Below, in pieces: positions 46,753-56,427 of a DNA stretch of 64,000 nt. The notes below the pieces were generated by a model. The model was not told where the DNA came from, did no database searches, and saw only the letters and a list, made by a program, of their open reading frames with translations. The stretch comes from Anaerolineae bacterium (GTDB lineage Bacteria; Chloroflexota; Anaerolineae; Aggregatilineales; JAFGMM01): contig JAOSJO010000027.1 of the NCBI GenBank assembly GCA_027494055.1, positions 1 through 64,000 on the forward strand, written 5' to 3'. The first letter of the stretch is position 1. Each line of letters opens with the position of its first letter. Both the position numbers and the translations under genes were made by a program.

Positions 46753-47965
46753 ATGGCCCGCAGGCAACTCCTCAAGGCAATCAACCGCTCGGTGATCCTC
46801 AACGCCATCAAGGCGTATGGGCCGATTTCGCGCGCCGACATCGCCCGCCTCACCGACCTCAGCCCGGCGGCGGTGACCAGCCAGACCGCCGAGCTGATCG
46901 AGGACGGCCTGGTGTACGAGAAGCAGGAGGGCGACTCGCGCGGGGGGGCGGCGGCCCATCCTGCTCGCGCTCAACGCGACGGGCGCTTACGTGGTGGGCG
47001 TCAAGCTGGCGGAGGAGCAGGCCACCCTGGTGCTGACCGACCTCAACGCTGAGGTCGTGGCGCGGCACGCGGTGGCGCTCGCGACGCAGGAGCCGGAGGC
47101 GGTCGCGGCCCGGCTCGCCGGCGGCATCGACGAACTGCTGCGCTCCACCCACGTGGACCGGAGCCGCCTGCTCGGCGTGGGCGTGGGCCTGGCGGGCATC
47201 GTGGACGCCGCCGCTGGCGTGTGCCGGCTGTCGCCGTTCAACGGCTGGCGCGACGTGCCCTTTGCGGAGATGCTCGAACGCCACGTGGACTATCCCGTCT
47301 ACCTGGACAATGACGTGAACACGCTGACGCTGGTCGAGCGGCTCTATGGCGCGGGCCAGCAGGTCGATGACTTCCTGGTGGTCACGGTGGGGCGCGGCAT
47401 CGGCCTGGGCATCGTGGCGAACGGGCAGGTCTACCGGGGCGCGCGCGGCGGCGGGGGCGAGTTCGGGCACACCGTGGTCGATCCGGAGGGGCCGCTGTGC
47501 ACGTGCGGCAACCGGGGCTGCCTGGAAACGTTCGCGGCGGAGCCGTGGCTGGTGCAGCACGCGCGGCTCAATGGCCTGGAGGTCGCCACGCCAGACGCGC
47601 TGGTCGCCGCCGCGCAGGCCGGCAACCGCGTCGCGCTGGATGTGTTCCGGCGCGGGGGGCAAATCCTGGGCCGGTCTATGGCGAGCCTCGTGAACCTCTT
47701 CAACCCGACGATGGTCATCGTCAGCGGGGAGGGGGTGCGCGCGGGCGATTTCATGTTCGGGCCGATGGCGGAGGCCTTGAGGCAGCATCTGTTCGGCCCG
47801 CTGGCGGATGACTTCGAGACGCGCGTCGAGCCGCTGGGCGACGACGCATGGGCGCGCGGGGCCGCGAGCCTGGCGCTGCGGCAGATATTCCACGCGCCCG
47901 AACTGGAGGCGCAGCCGGCCCGGGCCTGGAGGGCGTTGCGCAGTGCGCAGGGCGCGGCCTCATAG
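46753..47965 (+). CDS. ROK-family transcriptional repressor (frameshifted)
   Basis: About 404 residues after removing one base from the seven-G run 46942-46948. The N-terminus is a winged HTH (ILNAIKAYGPISRADIARLTDLSPAAVTSQTAELIEDGLV). The ROK domain has GVGVGLAGIVD, LDNDVNTLTLVE, the DGRGIGLGIV-like VGRGIGLGIV, and the zinc-binding CTCGNRGCLETF. Such repressors are released by a sugar or its derivative. The neighbouring ABC importer and GH66/GH15 genes suggest an isomaltooligosaccharide inducer. Confidence 0.88.
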
Positions 47966-48004
47966 CGTCGCAACCCACGCGCAAGGCACTTTTTTTGGCC
48001 GGAC

Positions 48005-48021
48005 TTTGTTCACGGAACGAA
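48005..48021 (+). promoter_or_regulatory. candidate second ROK operator
   Basis: TTTGTTCACGGAACGAA is an inverted repeat with the same half-site layout as the operator at 46732-46752 (TTTrTT, 5 nt, AAyrAA). It lies 172 nt before the sugar-binding-protein gene, in a 228-nt gap with no other recognised feature. Confidence 0.45.
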
Positions 48022-48193
48022 CGAAGCCCGGAGGCGGCGCTGAGGCGCGCGTCGCCGGCCATCATCTTCACTGCACGGCCAGCAGGCCACTGGAGGCGTA
48101 TGAGGGGAGGTGAAACAAGCGCAACTGGCAGACTGTCACCCCAAAGTCCTGGTTCGGTGATCCGTTGAATATCCCATGAGGAGGATTGTTCAG

Positions 48194-49435
48194 ATGAAAC
48201 ACATGCTGAGGGCATTGCTGGTCGCCGCGCTCTTGCTCCCGGTCGGGCTGGCCGGCGCGCAGGAAGAGCCGGTTACCATCGAATTCTGGCACACGTACAA
48301 CGAAGTCTCGCCAGAGCACGAGATGCTGATCGAGACCCTGATCCCGATGTTCGAGGAGATGCACCCGAACATCAAAGTCGTGTCGGTGCCATTCCCGTAT
48401 GGCGAGTTCCGCCAGGCGCTGCTGACGGCGCTCGCCGGCGGCGAGGGTCCGGAGCTGGCCCGGCTTGACATCATCTGGTCGCCGGAGTTCGCCGAGTTGG
48501 GCGTGCTGGCGACGCTGGACGAGGTCATGCCTGACTTCGAGGCGCTGGCCGACGCCGTGTTCCCCGGCCCGCTCTCCACCAACTTCTACGACGGCCACTA
48601 CTACGGCCTCCCGCTCGACACCAACACGCGCGTGTGGATGTGGGGCGCGACCGTCTACGAAGAGGTCGGCCTTGAGGCGCCGCCGGAGACCATCGACGAG
48701 GTGGCGGCGCAGTGCGAGGCGGTGAAGGCGCTGGGCGAGGAGTTTTACGTCTTCGGCGATGACAACACCACCGGCTGGAACCTGCTGCCCTGGATTTGGA
48801 CCTTCGGCGGCGACATCACTGACCCCGACATCACGATGGCGAGCGGCTACCTGAACAGCGCGCAGAGCGTCGCCGCGCTCGAATTCCTGGCCGAGATGGT
48901 CCAGAGCGGCTGCTTCTCGCCGGCCATGATCGGCACCGCGTCAGATCCGAGCGCGGGCTACTTCACCGACCAGATTGCGTCGATCCTGAACGGGCCGTGG
49001 ATGTACCCCATCGCGGAAGCGCAGTACCCTGACTTCGAGATACAGACTACCCTGATGCCTGCCGGCGAGGGCGGCTCGATCTCGGTGGTGGGCGGCGAGA
49101 ACATCGTGATGTTCAGCACGACCCCGTACCCAGAAGAGGCGATGGAGTTCCTGCGCTTCACGCAGTCGGACGAGTACCAGCTCAAGATGTCGGAGACCGG
49201 CCAGTTGACGGTGCTGCCGCGTCTGCTGGAGACGGAGTACTACCAGACTCACCCGTACTACGGTATCTTCCTGCAACAACTGGAAACCGCACGCGCGCGC
49301 ACGCCGCACCCGAAATGGACGCAGATGGAGGAAGTCCTGACTGACGCGGGGCAGTTGATCCTGCGCGGCGAGATGGCGGCGCAGGAGGCGCTGGACATTG
49401 CCGCCGAGGAGATCGACGCGCTGCTGGCGGAGTAA
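48194..49435 (+). CDS. sugar ABC transporter substrate-binding protein (family 1)
   Basis: An intact 413-residue protein. A signal peptide (MLRALLVAALLLPVGLAGAQ) precedes the SBP_bac_1 fold: VTIEFWHTYNE, LARLDIIWSPEFAELGVL, YYGLPLDTNTRVWMWG, ASILNGPWMYP. The aromatic-rich pattern fits malto- or isomaltooligosaccharide binding. GAGGAGG lies 9 nt before ATG 48194. It is followed by a strong RNA hairpin and the two permease genes. Confidence 0.9.
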   Translation: MKHMLRALLVAALLLPVGLAGAQEEPVTIEFWHTYNEVSPEHEMLIETLIPMFEEMHPNIKVVSVPFPYGEFRQALLTALAGGEGPELARLDIIWSPEFAELGVLATLDEVMPDFEALADAVFPGPLSTNFYDGHYYGLPLDTNTRVWMWGATVYEEVGLEAPPETIDEVAAQCEAVKALGEEFYVFGDDNTTGWNLLPWIWTFGGDITDPDITMASGYLNSAQSVAALEFLAEMVQSGCFSPAMIGTASDPSAGYFTDQIASILNGPWMYPIAEAQYPDFEIQTTLMPAGEGGSISVVGGENIVMFSTTPYPEEAMEFLRFTQSDEYQLKMSETGQLTVLPRLLETEYYQTHPYYGIFLQQLETARARTPHPKWTQMEEVLTDAGQLILRGEMAAQEALDIAAEEIDALLAE

Positions 49436-49497
49436 GCATACGCGCACAGGCTGCGTTGTAGGGGCGGGCTTCAGACCCCGCCGGCTCAACAGATCAA

Positions 49498-49521
49498 GAC
49501 AGGGGGCTTAAGCCCCCTGTC
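49498..49521. repeat. 24-nt perfect palindrome between binding-protein and permease genes
   Basis: GACAGGGGGCTT is followed at once by its exact inverse complement. It is nested in a wider inverted repeat (GGGGCGGG near 49460 and CCCGCCCC near 49538). The position fits an RNA-stabilising or partial-termination hairpin that keeps binding-protein mRNA in excess. Confidence 0.75.
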
Positions 49522-49573
49522 TAGCGGGAGCCAACCCGCCCCTGCAGGCGCTTTTCACAGGTGAGGCGAACCC

Positions 49574-50470
49574 ATGCAGTCCCGACTCCACCACCGCTGG
49601 TATGTGCCCTACGCCTTTCTGCTCCCCGGCCTGTTGCTCTACGTGCTGTGGATGCTGTACCCGCTGGTGTACGAATTGTATATCAGCTTCTTTGAGTGGA
49701 ACATCATGCCCGGCCAGGAGAGCACGTTCGTCGGGTTGGCGAACTACGAGCAGGCGCTGACCGACCCGAATTTCTGGCTGGCGCTGCGCAACACCGCGCA
49801 GTACACGGTCGTCACGGTGATCGGGCAGATGCTGCTCGGCCTGGGCGTGGCGGTGCTGGTCCACCGGGTCACTTTCGGCAAGCGCATCTTCCGCGCCATC
49901 TATTACCTGCCGGTCGTGACCTCGTGGGTCGTGGTCAGTTTCCTGTTTCAGTATCTTTTCAGTTCAGGCCGCAGCGGTTTGATCAACCATATCCTGGTCT
50001 CGGTGCTGGGCCTGCTGCCGGAGCCGGTCGCGTGGCTGGGCGAATCGAGCACGGCGTGGATCGCCATCTACGCGCTGGGCATCTGGAAAGGCGTGGGCTG
50101 GGCGATGGTGGTGTTTCTGGCGGCGTTGCAGGGCATCCCGCCGGAGCTTTACGAGGTCGCCGCCATCGACGGCGCGGGCGAGTGGGGCCAGTTCCGCCAC
50201 ATCACGCTGCCGCTCATCCGCGCGACGACGCTGTTCGTGATGGTGGCGCTCATCATCGGCGGCTTCCAGGTGTTCATCTCGGTGTACCTCATCACGGGCG
50301 GCGGCCCGCTGCACCGCACGGAGGTGGTGCTGAGCTACATGTACGACCGCTCGTTCGGGCGGCTGCTGTTCGGTTATGGCGCGGCGCTCAGCTACATCCT
50401 GGCGGCGATTGTGGTGTTCGTCAGCTTCCTGCAGATGCGGGTCTTCCGGCGGCCTGCCGAGATCTACTGA
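49574..50470 (+). CDS. sugar ABC transporter permease, MalF type
   Basis: An intact 298-residue membrane protein with six hydrophobic segments. The start YVPYAFLLPGLLLYVLWMLYPLVYELYISFFEW is typical of the MalF/UgpA group, and the EAA loop is ELYEVAAIDGAGEWGQFRHITLPLIR. It forms the channel with the next gene product. Confidence 0.93.
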   Translation: MQSRLHHRWYVPYAFLLPGLLLYVLWMLYPLVYELYISFFEWNIMPGQESTFVGLANYEQALTDPNFWLALRNTAQYTVVTVIGQMLLGLGVAVLVHRVTFGKRIFRAIYYLPVVTSWVVVSFLFQYLFSSGRSGLINHILVSVLGLLPEPVAWLGESSTAWIAIYALGIWKGVGWAMVVFLAALQGIPPELYEVAAIDGAGEWGQFRHITLPLIRATTLFVMVALIIGGFQVFISVYLITGGGPLHRTEVVLSYMYDRSFGRLLFGYGAALSYILAAIVVFVSFLQMRVFRRPAEIY

Positions 50471-50480
50471 GAGGCGGCAA

Positions 50481-51328
50481 ATGGTAGGCGTCAACAGTCG
50501 ATCAAAACTCACATTCAACATGGTGGTCTTCGCCGTGCTGTGCGTGGGCGCGGTGCTCTCGATGATCCCGATGCTGTACATGGCGGGGACGGCGTTCAAG
50601 GGGCAGGCGTACATCCAGGAAGTGCCGCCCCGGTTGATTCCGGAGCGCTTCACGCTCGTGAACTTCGGAGACCGCGTTCACGGCGCGCAACTTCGGGCGC
50701 GCGTTCGTCAACAGCATGGGCGTGGCGGTGAGCGTGACGGCGCTGGTCACGACGCTGACGGCGATGATGGCCTACGCCTTCGCGCGCTTCGAGTTCCGGG
50801 GCAAGAACCTGATCTTCTACACCATTCTGGCAATGATGATGGTGCCGGCGATGATGTTCATCATCCCGCAGTTCATGGTGGCGCGGACGCTGTCGCTGCT
50901 GGACAGCCTGCCGGGTCTGGTGCTGGTCTACACCTCCGGCGCGATGGCGTTCAACACGTTCCTGCTGCGCGGCTTTTTCGAGAGCCTGCCGCGCGAACTG
51001 GAAGAGTCGGCGCTGATGGACGGGGCGAACCATTTCACCATCTTCACGCGCATCATCGTGCCGCTCTCCACGCCGGCGCTGAGCACAGTGGCGGTGTTCA
51101 GCTTTCTGGGCGCGTGGGATGAGTACATCTGGGCGCTGACGGTCATCACGGACGCGGAGAAGCGCACGCTGCCCGTCGCCATCGCGAACTTCCGGGGCGT
51201 GCACGCCACCGACTGGGGGCTGATCTTCGCCGCGTCGCTGGTGGCGGTCGTCCCGACGATCATCATTTTCGTGCTTTTCCAGCGCTACTTCGTGCAGGGG
51301 GTTGACCTCAGGAGCGATCAAGGGATGA
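50481..51328 (+). CDS. sugar ABC transporter permease, MalG type (frameshifted, stop masked)
   Basis: About 282 residues after repair of one break near 50668 (expected ETAFTARNFGRAFVNSM). Six hydrophobic segments and the EAA loop ELEESALMDGANHFTIFTRIIVPLS mark a MalG/UgpE permease; the end FVLFQRYFVQGVDLRSDQG is canonical. The sequence has no stop there and runs in frame into the GH66 signal peptide. Dropping one G from GGG at 51322-51324 yields a TGA at 51326-51328 overlapping the GH66 ATG, so I treat the fusion as an indel artefact. Confidence 0.82.
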
Positions 51329-53111
51329 CGCCTGTTCGAGTTCGGCCTGTTCGAATTCGGCCTGTTCGAGTTCGGCCTGCTTGGCGGTGGCTGGCGTCCG
51401 CGCTGCTGGCAGTCGCGGCGTCCGCGATGCCGTTGGCGACGGCGACACATGGAGGGACTGCATTGGCTCAAGAACCGGTCTTTGACGCTGCGCCGGACAG
51501 GGCGTTCTACCGCCCCGGCGAGCCGGTAATGCTGCACGTCACGGCGGAGGGCGGGGCGCAGGTCGAGGCGACAATTACGCACCTGGCGGCGGCGGTCACG
51601 ACGCTGCGCGCGCCGCTCGATGGCGGCGCTGCCGCTGCCCTGACGTGGACGCCGCCGGCGGTCGCGCCGCGCGGCTACGGCGTCGATCTGCGGCTGCTGG
51701 ATGCGGACGGCGCGACGCTGGCGACGACCTCGACCGCGTTCGACGTGCTGGAGCGCTGGATGCAAGCGCCGCGCTACGGTTTCCTGAGCGAGTTCGGGCC
51801 GGGCCGGGACGACATCGCGGAGACGATGGCGTGGTGTGCGCGATACCACATCAACGGGCTGCAATTCTACGACTGGCAGTACCGGCACGAGGCGCTGATG
51901 CCACCGGAGCCGCTGTACACCGACGTGCTGGGGCGGCGGCTGTCGCTGGACACGGTGACGCAGTTGATCGCGGCGGCGCACGCGCGCAACATCGCCGCGA
52001 TGCCGTACACGGCGGTCTACGGCGCGTCGCCGGCGTTCTACGCGCAGCACAAGGACTGGGCCTTGTTCCAGAGGCCGGACCACCCCTATGAGTTCGGCGG
52101 CGGCTTCCTGTACATCATGGACCCGACGCCCGGCGCGCCCTGGGCGACGCACCTGCTGGCCGCGTTCGCGCAGGTGCTGGACGAGACCGCCTTCGACGGC
52201 ATCCACCTGGACCAGTACGGTGCGCCGACCGTCGGGCGCAACGCCGCCGGCGAGCGCGTGGACCTGGCGGCGGCGTTCCCGGCCTTCATCGACGAGACGG
52301 CGCGGGTGGTGCGCGCCGCGCGCGGCGACGACGGCGCGGTGATCTTCAACGCGGTGGGAAACTGGCCGGTGGAGACGGTCGCGCCGGCGGACCAGGACGC
52401 AGTCTACATCGAGGTGTGGCCGCCATACACGGGGTTCATGGACCTGCACCGGCTGGTCGCCAATGCGGAGGCGCTGGGCGGCGGCAAGCCGGTCATCATC
52501 GCCGCCTATATCCCGCCGCGCCAATTCGCCAACGTGCGCCTTGCCGACGCGCTGATCTTCGCGAGCGGCGGCTATCATCTGGAATTGGGCGAGCCGGGCG
52601 CGATGCTGGCCGACCCGTACTTCCCCGGTTCGGCATGATGAACGAGGCCGCGCAGGCGGTGATGAAGCGCTACTACGACTTCCTGGTGCGGTACGAGGAG
52701 CTGCTATCGCTCGACACGACGGACGCTGCCGCGCGGACGGACGCGCTCGCCATTGACGGCGTGGAGACCGGCGGGCTGCGCTCGCGCGACCGGGTGGCCG
52801 TGATCGCCCGGCGCGGCGCTGCCGGCCGGGAGCCGGCGGCGGAGACGTTCAGCTTGGTCAACCTGATGGGCCTCAGCACTGGGCGGTGGGAGACGGCGCT
52901 GGCCGGCGGGCCGACGCCGCTGCACGACCTCGCGGTGCGCATCGCGGTGGAGCGGCCTGTCGCGCGGGTCTGGGAGGCGTCGCCCGATCGGGACGATCTC
53001 GCGGCGCAGCCGCTGGACTTCGCCGCCGGCGAGGACGAGGGCGGGGCGTTCGTGGCCTTTACCCTGCCGCGCCTGGACTACTGGAGCATGATCGTGCTGG
53101 AGTACGAATGA
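51325..53111 (+). CDS. secreted GH66 glycosidase, dextranase-like (frameshifted)
   Basis: About 595 residues after repair. The N-terminus has three near-identical 15-bp units encoding RPVRV-type repeats, then a signal peptide (WLASALLAVAASAMPLATATHGGTALAQ). The catalytic barrel begins APRYGFLSEFGPGRDD, has the nucleophile region FDGIHLDQYG and the acid/base candidate in VYIEVWPPYTGF, as in GH66 dextranases and cycloisomaltooligosaccharide glucanotransferases. One missing base in the run 52623-52626 splits off the C-terminal beta domain (MMNEAAQAVMKRYYDFLVRY). AGGAG precedes ATG 51325. Acts on alpha-1,6-glucan outside the cell. Confidence 0.82.
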
Positions 53112-54238
53112 TGAGCGACGACGCGCGCCGCCAGCGGCTCTACGAACACAGCCAGGTGGTGATCCTTGAGAACCAGCAGCCCGGCGGGGCTTACCTGGCC
53201 TGCCCGAACATGCCCGACTACCAGTTCTCGTGGTTCCGGGACGGAGCCTTCATCGCCTACGCGCTGACGGTGGACGGCGACGCGGTGGGCATCACGCACA
53301 GCGGGAGCATGGCGGCGCAGTGGGAGAGCGCGCGGCAGTTCCACGACTGGTGCGCCACGGTGGTCAACCGGCGGGCGGCGGCGCTGGAGCTGAGCATCGC
53401 GCGGGCGGCGCGCGGCGAGCCGCCGGCGCTGGCGGACACGCTCAACGCGCGCTATCGCCCCGATGGGGAGACAGGGCCGGACGGCTGGCCGGAGTTCCAG
53501 CTTGACGGGCCGGGGGCCTGGCTGTGCTCTCTGGCCGCGTATGCGCCGCGCGTGCGCATACACCCCCTGCCGCTCGCCTGGGCGCGCGCCGTGGACCTGA
53601 CCGCGCGCTACCTCGCGGCGCTGTGGCGGACGCCGTGCTATGACTGCTGGGAAGAGCGTGGCGACAGCGTGCATATCAGCACGCTTGGGGCGATCTACGC
53701 CGGCCTGTGCGCGGCGGAGCGGCTGCTGCCGGGCCGGCGCTACGGCGCGGCGGCAGTCCGCGATTTCGTGCTGGCGCGCGGGCTGACGCCCGGCGGGGAG
53801 CTGGCGAAGTCGGTGGGGCTGGACATGGTGGATGCGAACCTGATCGGCGTGGCCGTGCCATACGGCCTGCTGGCCCCCGACGACCCGATCATGCGCAGGA
53901 CCATCGCCCGGATCGAGCGCGAACTGTGCGTGGACGGCAGCGGGGTGCATCGCCACCTGGAGGACACGTACTACGGCGGCGGCGCGTGGGTGCTGCTGGC
54001 GCTGTGGCTGGCGTGGTACTATGCCGTGGCCGGCGAGACGGCGCGCGCCCGCGCGCTGGTGGCATGGGCGGAGGATCAGGCCGACGCCGAGGGCAACCTG
54101 CCGGAGCAGGTGAACACGGCGATGCTCGCGCCGGCAAGCTATGCCGGGTGGGTGGCGCAGCGTGGGCCGATTGCCCGCCCGCTGCTGTGGTCGCACGCCA
54201 AGTACCTGATTGTGCGGGGGGCGCTGGAGGGCGGATAG
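53108..54238 (+). CDS. GH15 glucoamylase/glucodextranase-like enzyme
   Basis: An intact 376-residue GH15 (alpha/alpha)6 barrel without the N-terminal beta domain of long forms. NMPDYQFSWFRDGAFIAYAL is the substrate-binding WFRDG motif, CWEERGDSVH carries the general acid Glu, and NLPEQVN the general base Glu; PLLWSHAKYL closes the site. No signal peptide, so it is cytoplasmic and releases glucose from imported oligosaccharides. It overlaps the GH66 stop (ATGA). Confidence 0.88.
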   Translation: MMSDDARRQRLYEHSQVVILENQQPGGAYLACPNMPDYQFSWFRDGAFIAYALTVDGDAVGITHSGSMAAQWESARQFHDWCATVVNRRAAALELSIARAARGEPPALADTLNARYRPDGETGPDGWPEFQLDGPGAWLCSLAAYAPRVRIHPLPLAWARAVDLTARYLAALWRTPCYDCWEERGDSVHISTLGAIYAGLCAAERLLPGRRYGAAAVRDFVLARGLTPGGELAKSVGLDMVDANLIGVAVPYGLLAPDDPIMRRTIARIERELCVDGSGVHRHLEDTYYGGGAWVLLALWLAWYYAVAGETARARALVAWAEDQADAEGNLPEQVNTAMLAPASYAGWVAQRGPIARPLLWSHAKYLIVRGALEGG

Positions 54239-54262
54239 CGCCCGCAGCGCGCCGACTTCGCG

Positions 54263-55490
54263 TCAGACCAGCCAGAGCGCCCGCTGTTGCGTCGTGAGCA
54301 CCTCGCCGCCGTGGTCGGTCACGAGCACGTCGTCTTCCAGGCTGATCCAGCCGCGCCCTTCCAGGAACGTCTCCAACCCCTCGGCGGTGAACACGTTACC
54401 GGCCTCGATGCGCCATTCGGGCGCGTCCTCGCGCTGGCGCCCCAGGCCAGGGCCGCCGTCGTGCGTGGCCCGGCCCAACTGGTGGCCGACGTTGTACTTG
54501 AACTCCGGGTAGCCGGCGCCGACGAGCACCGCTCTGGCGGCCTCGGCGGGTTCCCACGTGGCCGCGCCGGGCTTGAGGTGCGCGATGATGGCGTCCACGC
54601 CGCGCCGGACCGTGTCGAACAGGCGCTGGGCCTCCGGCGGCGGCGCGGCCTCGCCCGCCTCGCGCAGGTACCACATGCGCTGGAAGTCCGCGCAGAAGCC
54701 GTTGTATTTGACGCCGAAGTCGATCTGAAGCAGCCAGCCGCGCCTGAGCGCCGCGTCGCCGGGCGGGGGTGTGGCCGATGGGCGCAACCGGGCCGACGGT
54801 GACAATCGGGCAGTGGTCGCGGCTCCAGGAGGTCTCCAGGCCGCGCCGCCTGACCTCGGCGTGGATGAAGTCGTAGATTTCGCGCCCGGTCCGGCCCGGC
54901 TGGATGAAGGGCTTCACGGCGTCGAGGATTTCGTCGGTGCGCGCAATGGCCTGCCGGATCAGCGCGACCTCGCCGGGCGACTTGCGCCCGCGCAGCTTCG
55001 TGACCAGGTCTTCGGCGCTGACGAGGCGGTCCAGGTACGGGGTGCCCTGCAACGCCTGTTTCAGCCACAGGTATTTGCCGTGCGAGAGGCCGTCAGCCTT
55101 GGGGTTGTGGCGCGCGTAGTTGATGGCGATGCGCGCCGGGTCGAGTCGGGTGAGGGTCTCGACGAGCTTCCGGTCCATGTCGCCGCGATGCTCGACGACC
55201 TGGTCCCACACCCCGGTCGCGGGCGGGATGGCGACGTCCAGGCCGTGGACGATGGCGATGCGCGCCCCGGCGCGCGTGAGGAGCAGGAGGCCCACGCCGA
55301 GGTCGCGCTCGCCGAAGATGATGGGGTAGGTCGGGTCGCCGCCGGCGTCGCCCATCTTCTGGGTGAACGTGATCCAGGTGTCGATGTCCAGCTCGTCGAG
55401 GAGGCCGATGGCCTGCTCGACTTTCTCCGGCGCGAGCGCGTTGAGCGCGGCAATCCGGTCGGGGAAGTGCGTTCCGTCGTCTTGCGCCAT
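54263..55490 (-). CDS. M24 family peptidase, Xaa-Pro aminopeptidase-like (frameshifted)
   Basis: About 409 residues after repair of one break near the five-G run 54765-54769. The N-terminal creatinase-like domain includes LDELDIDTWITFTQ and the second half the pita-bread fold. Metal ligands are seen in QIDFGVKYNGFCADFQRM (two Asp), NVGHQLGRATHDGG (His), NVFTAEGLETFL and ISLEDDVLVTDHGG (two Glu). It likely removes residues next to proline or acts on a related amide. Last gene of the minus-strand cluster, 12 nt after the hydrolase gene. Confidence 0.82.
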
Positions 55491-55501
55491 CACAGCCGCC
55501 T

Positions 55502-56412
55502 TTAGCAGAATGCCTCGTAAGCCGCCAGGCCGATCATGCCCAGCGCGGTGTCGATCTCGACGCCGCGCCGCCACGCCGCCACGCGGTCGCCGCGCACCGC
55601 GTCGTGGTCCCAGGTCGAGAGCGTGGTGATGGCGACGTGGCTGTTCTCGCTGGCGTAGATGATACCACAATCATTGCGCACGCCGCTGAACGTCCCGGTT
55701 TTGTGCGCGATGCGGGTTCCGGGGGCAGGAAGCGCGGCAGGCGGTCGTTGAGCTGCTGCTTGAGCATGATGTCGAGCATGGCGTCGCACGCCTCGCGGTC
55801 GAGGATTTCGGCCTTGAAGATCAACTCGACCAGGCGCGTCATGTCGCGCGGGGTGCTGACGTTGTTGTCCGGGCCGAGGCTGTAGGCGAACCCGTCGCGG
55901 CGCACGCCGTGCTCCGCCTCCCAGCGGGCGAGCGCGTGCCGGTCCTGGTCGGGGTCAGGGCTGGGGAGCATGTCCTTGAAGATCGCGGTCAGCGTCTGCG
56001 CGACGTGGGTGTGCGTCAGGCCGAGTTCGTGCATGTGCGCGTTGATCGCGTCGATGCCGAGCCGGTCGAACAGGATGTCGGTGGCGGTGTTGTCACTGAT
56101 GATGATCATCAGCGTCAGCAGGTCCCTGACCGTCGGCGTCAGGCCGTCGTCGAACTGCGTCAGGATGCCGCTGCCGAGCGCCTTGAACTCGTGGCGCAGC
56201 GTCCACCGGTCGTCGAGGTGGAAGCGCCCCGCGCGCAACTGGCGGAAGGCCTCGACCAGCACCGGTATCTTCACCACGCTCGCGAGCGGGACCGGCTGGT
56301 CGGCGTCGATCATCAGCGTCGCGCCGGATTCGATGTGGCGGATGGCGACGCCGATCTGCGCGCCGCTGGCGGCGATTTCCTGTTCGATGCGGGCTTGCAG
56401 TGCGTCGAGCAT
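55502..56412 (-). CDS. class A beta-lactamase-fold serine hydrolase (frameshifted)
   Basis: About 303 residues after repair at the five-G run 55721-55725. Catalytic motifs: SVVK (S-x-x-K, in PLASVVKIPVL), ISDNTAT (S-D-N) and HKTGTFSG (K-T-G). All three class A elements are present, but there is no signal peptide, so a periplasmic antibiotic-resistance role is unlikely without a further start. It sits among sugar-use genes; the substrate is unknown. Confidence 0.83.
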
Positions 56413-56427
56413 GGTGGAGTCTCCCTG

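Noticed and set aside
51330..51376. CRISPR-like repeats
   Set aside because: The three 15-bp units are directly adjacent without spacers and lie within a coding region. No CRISPR array or cas gene is visible in the window.
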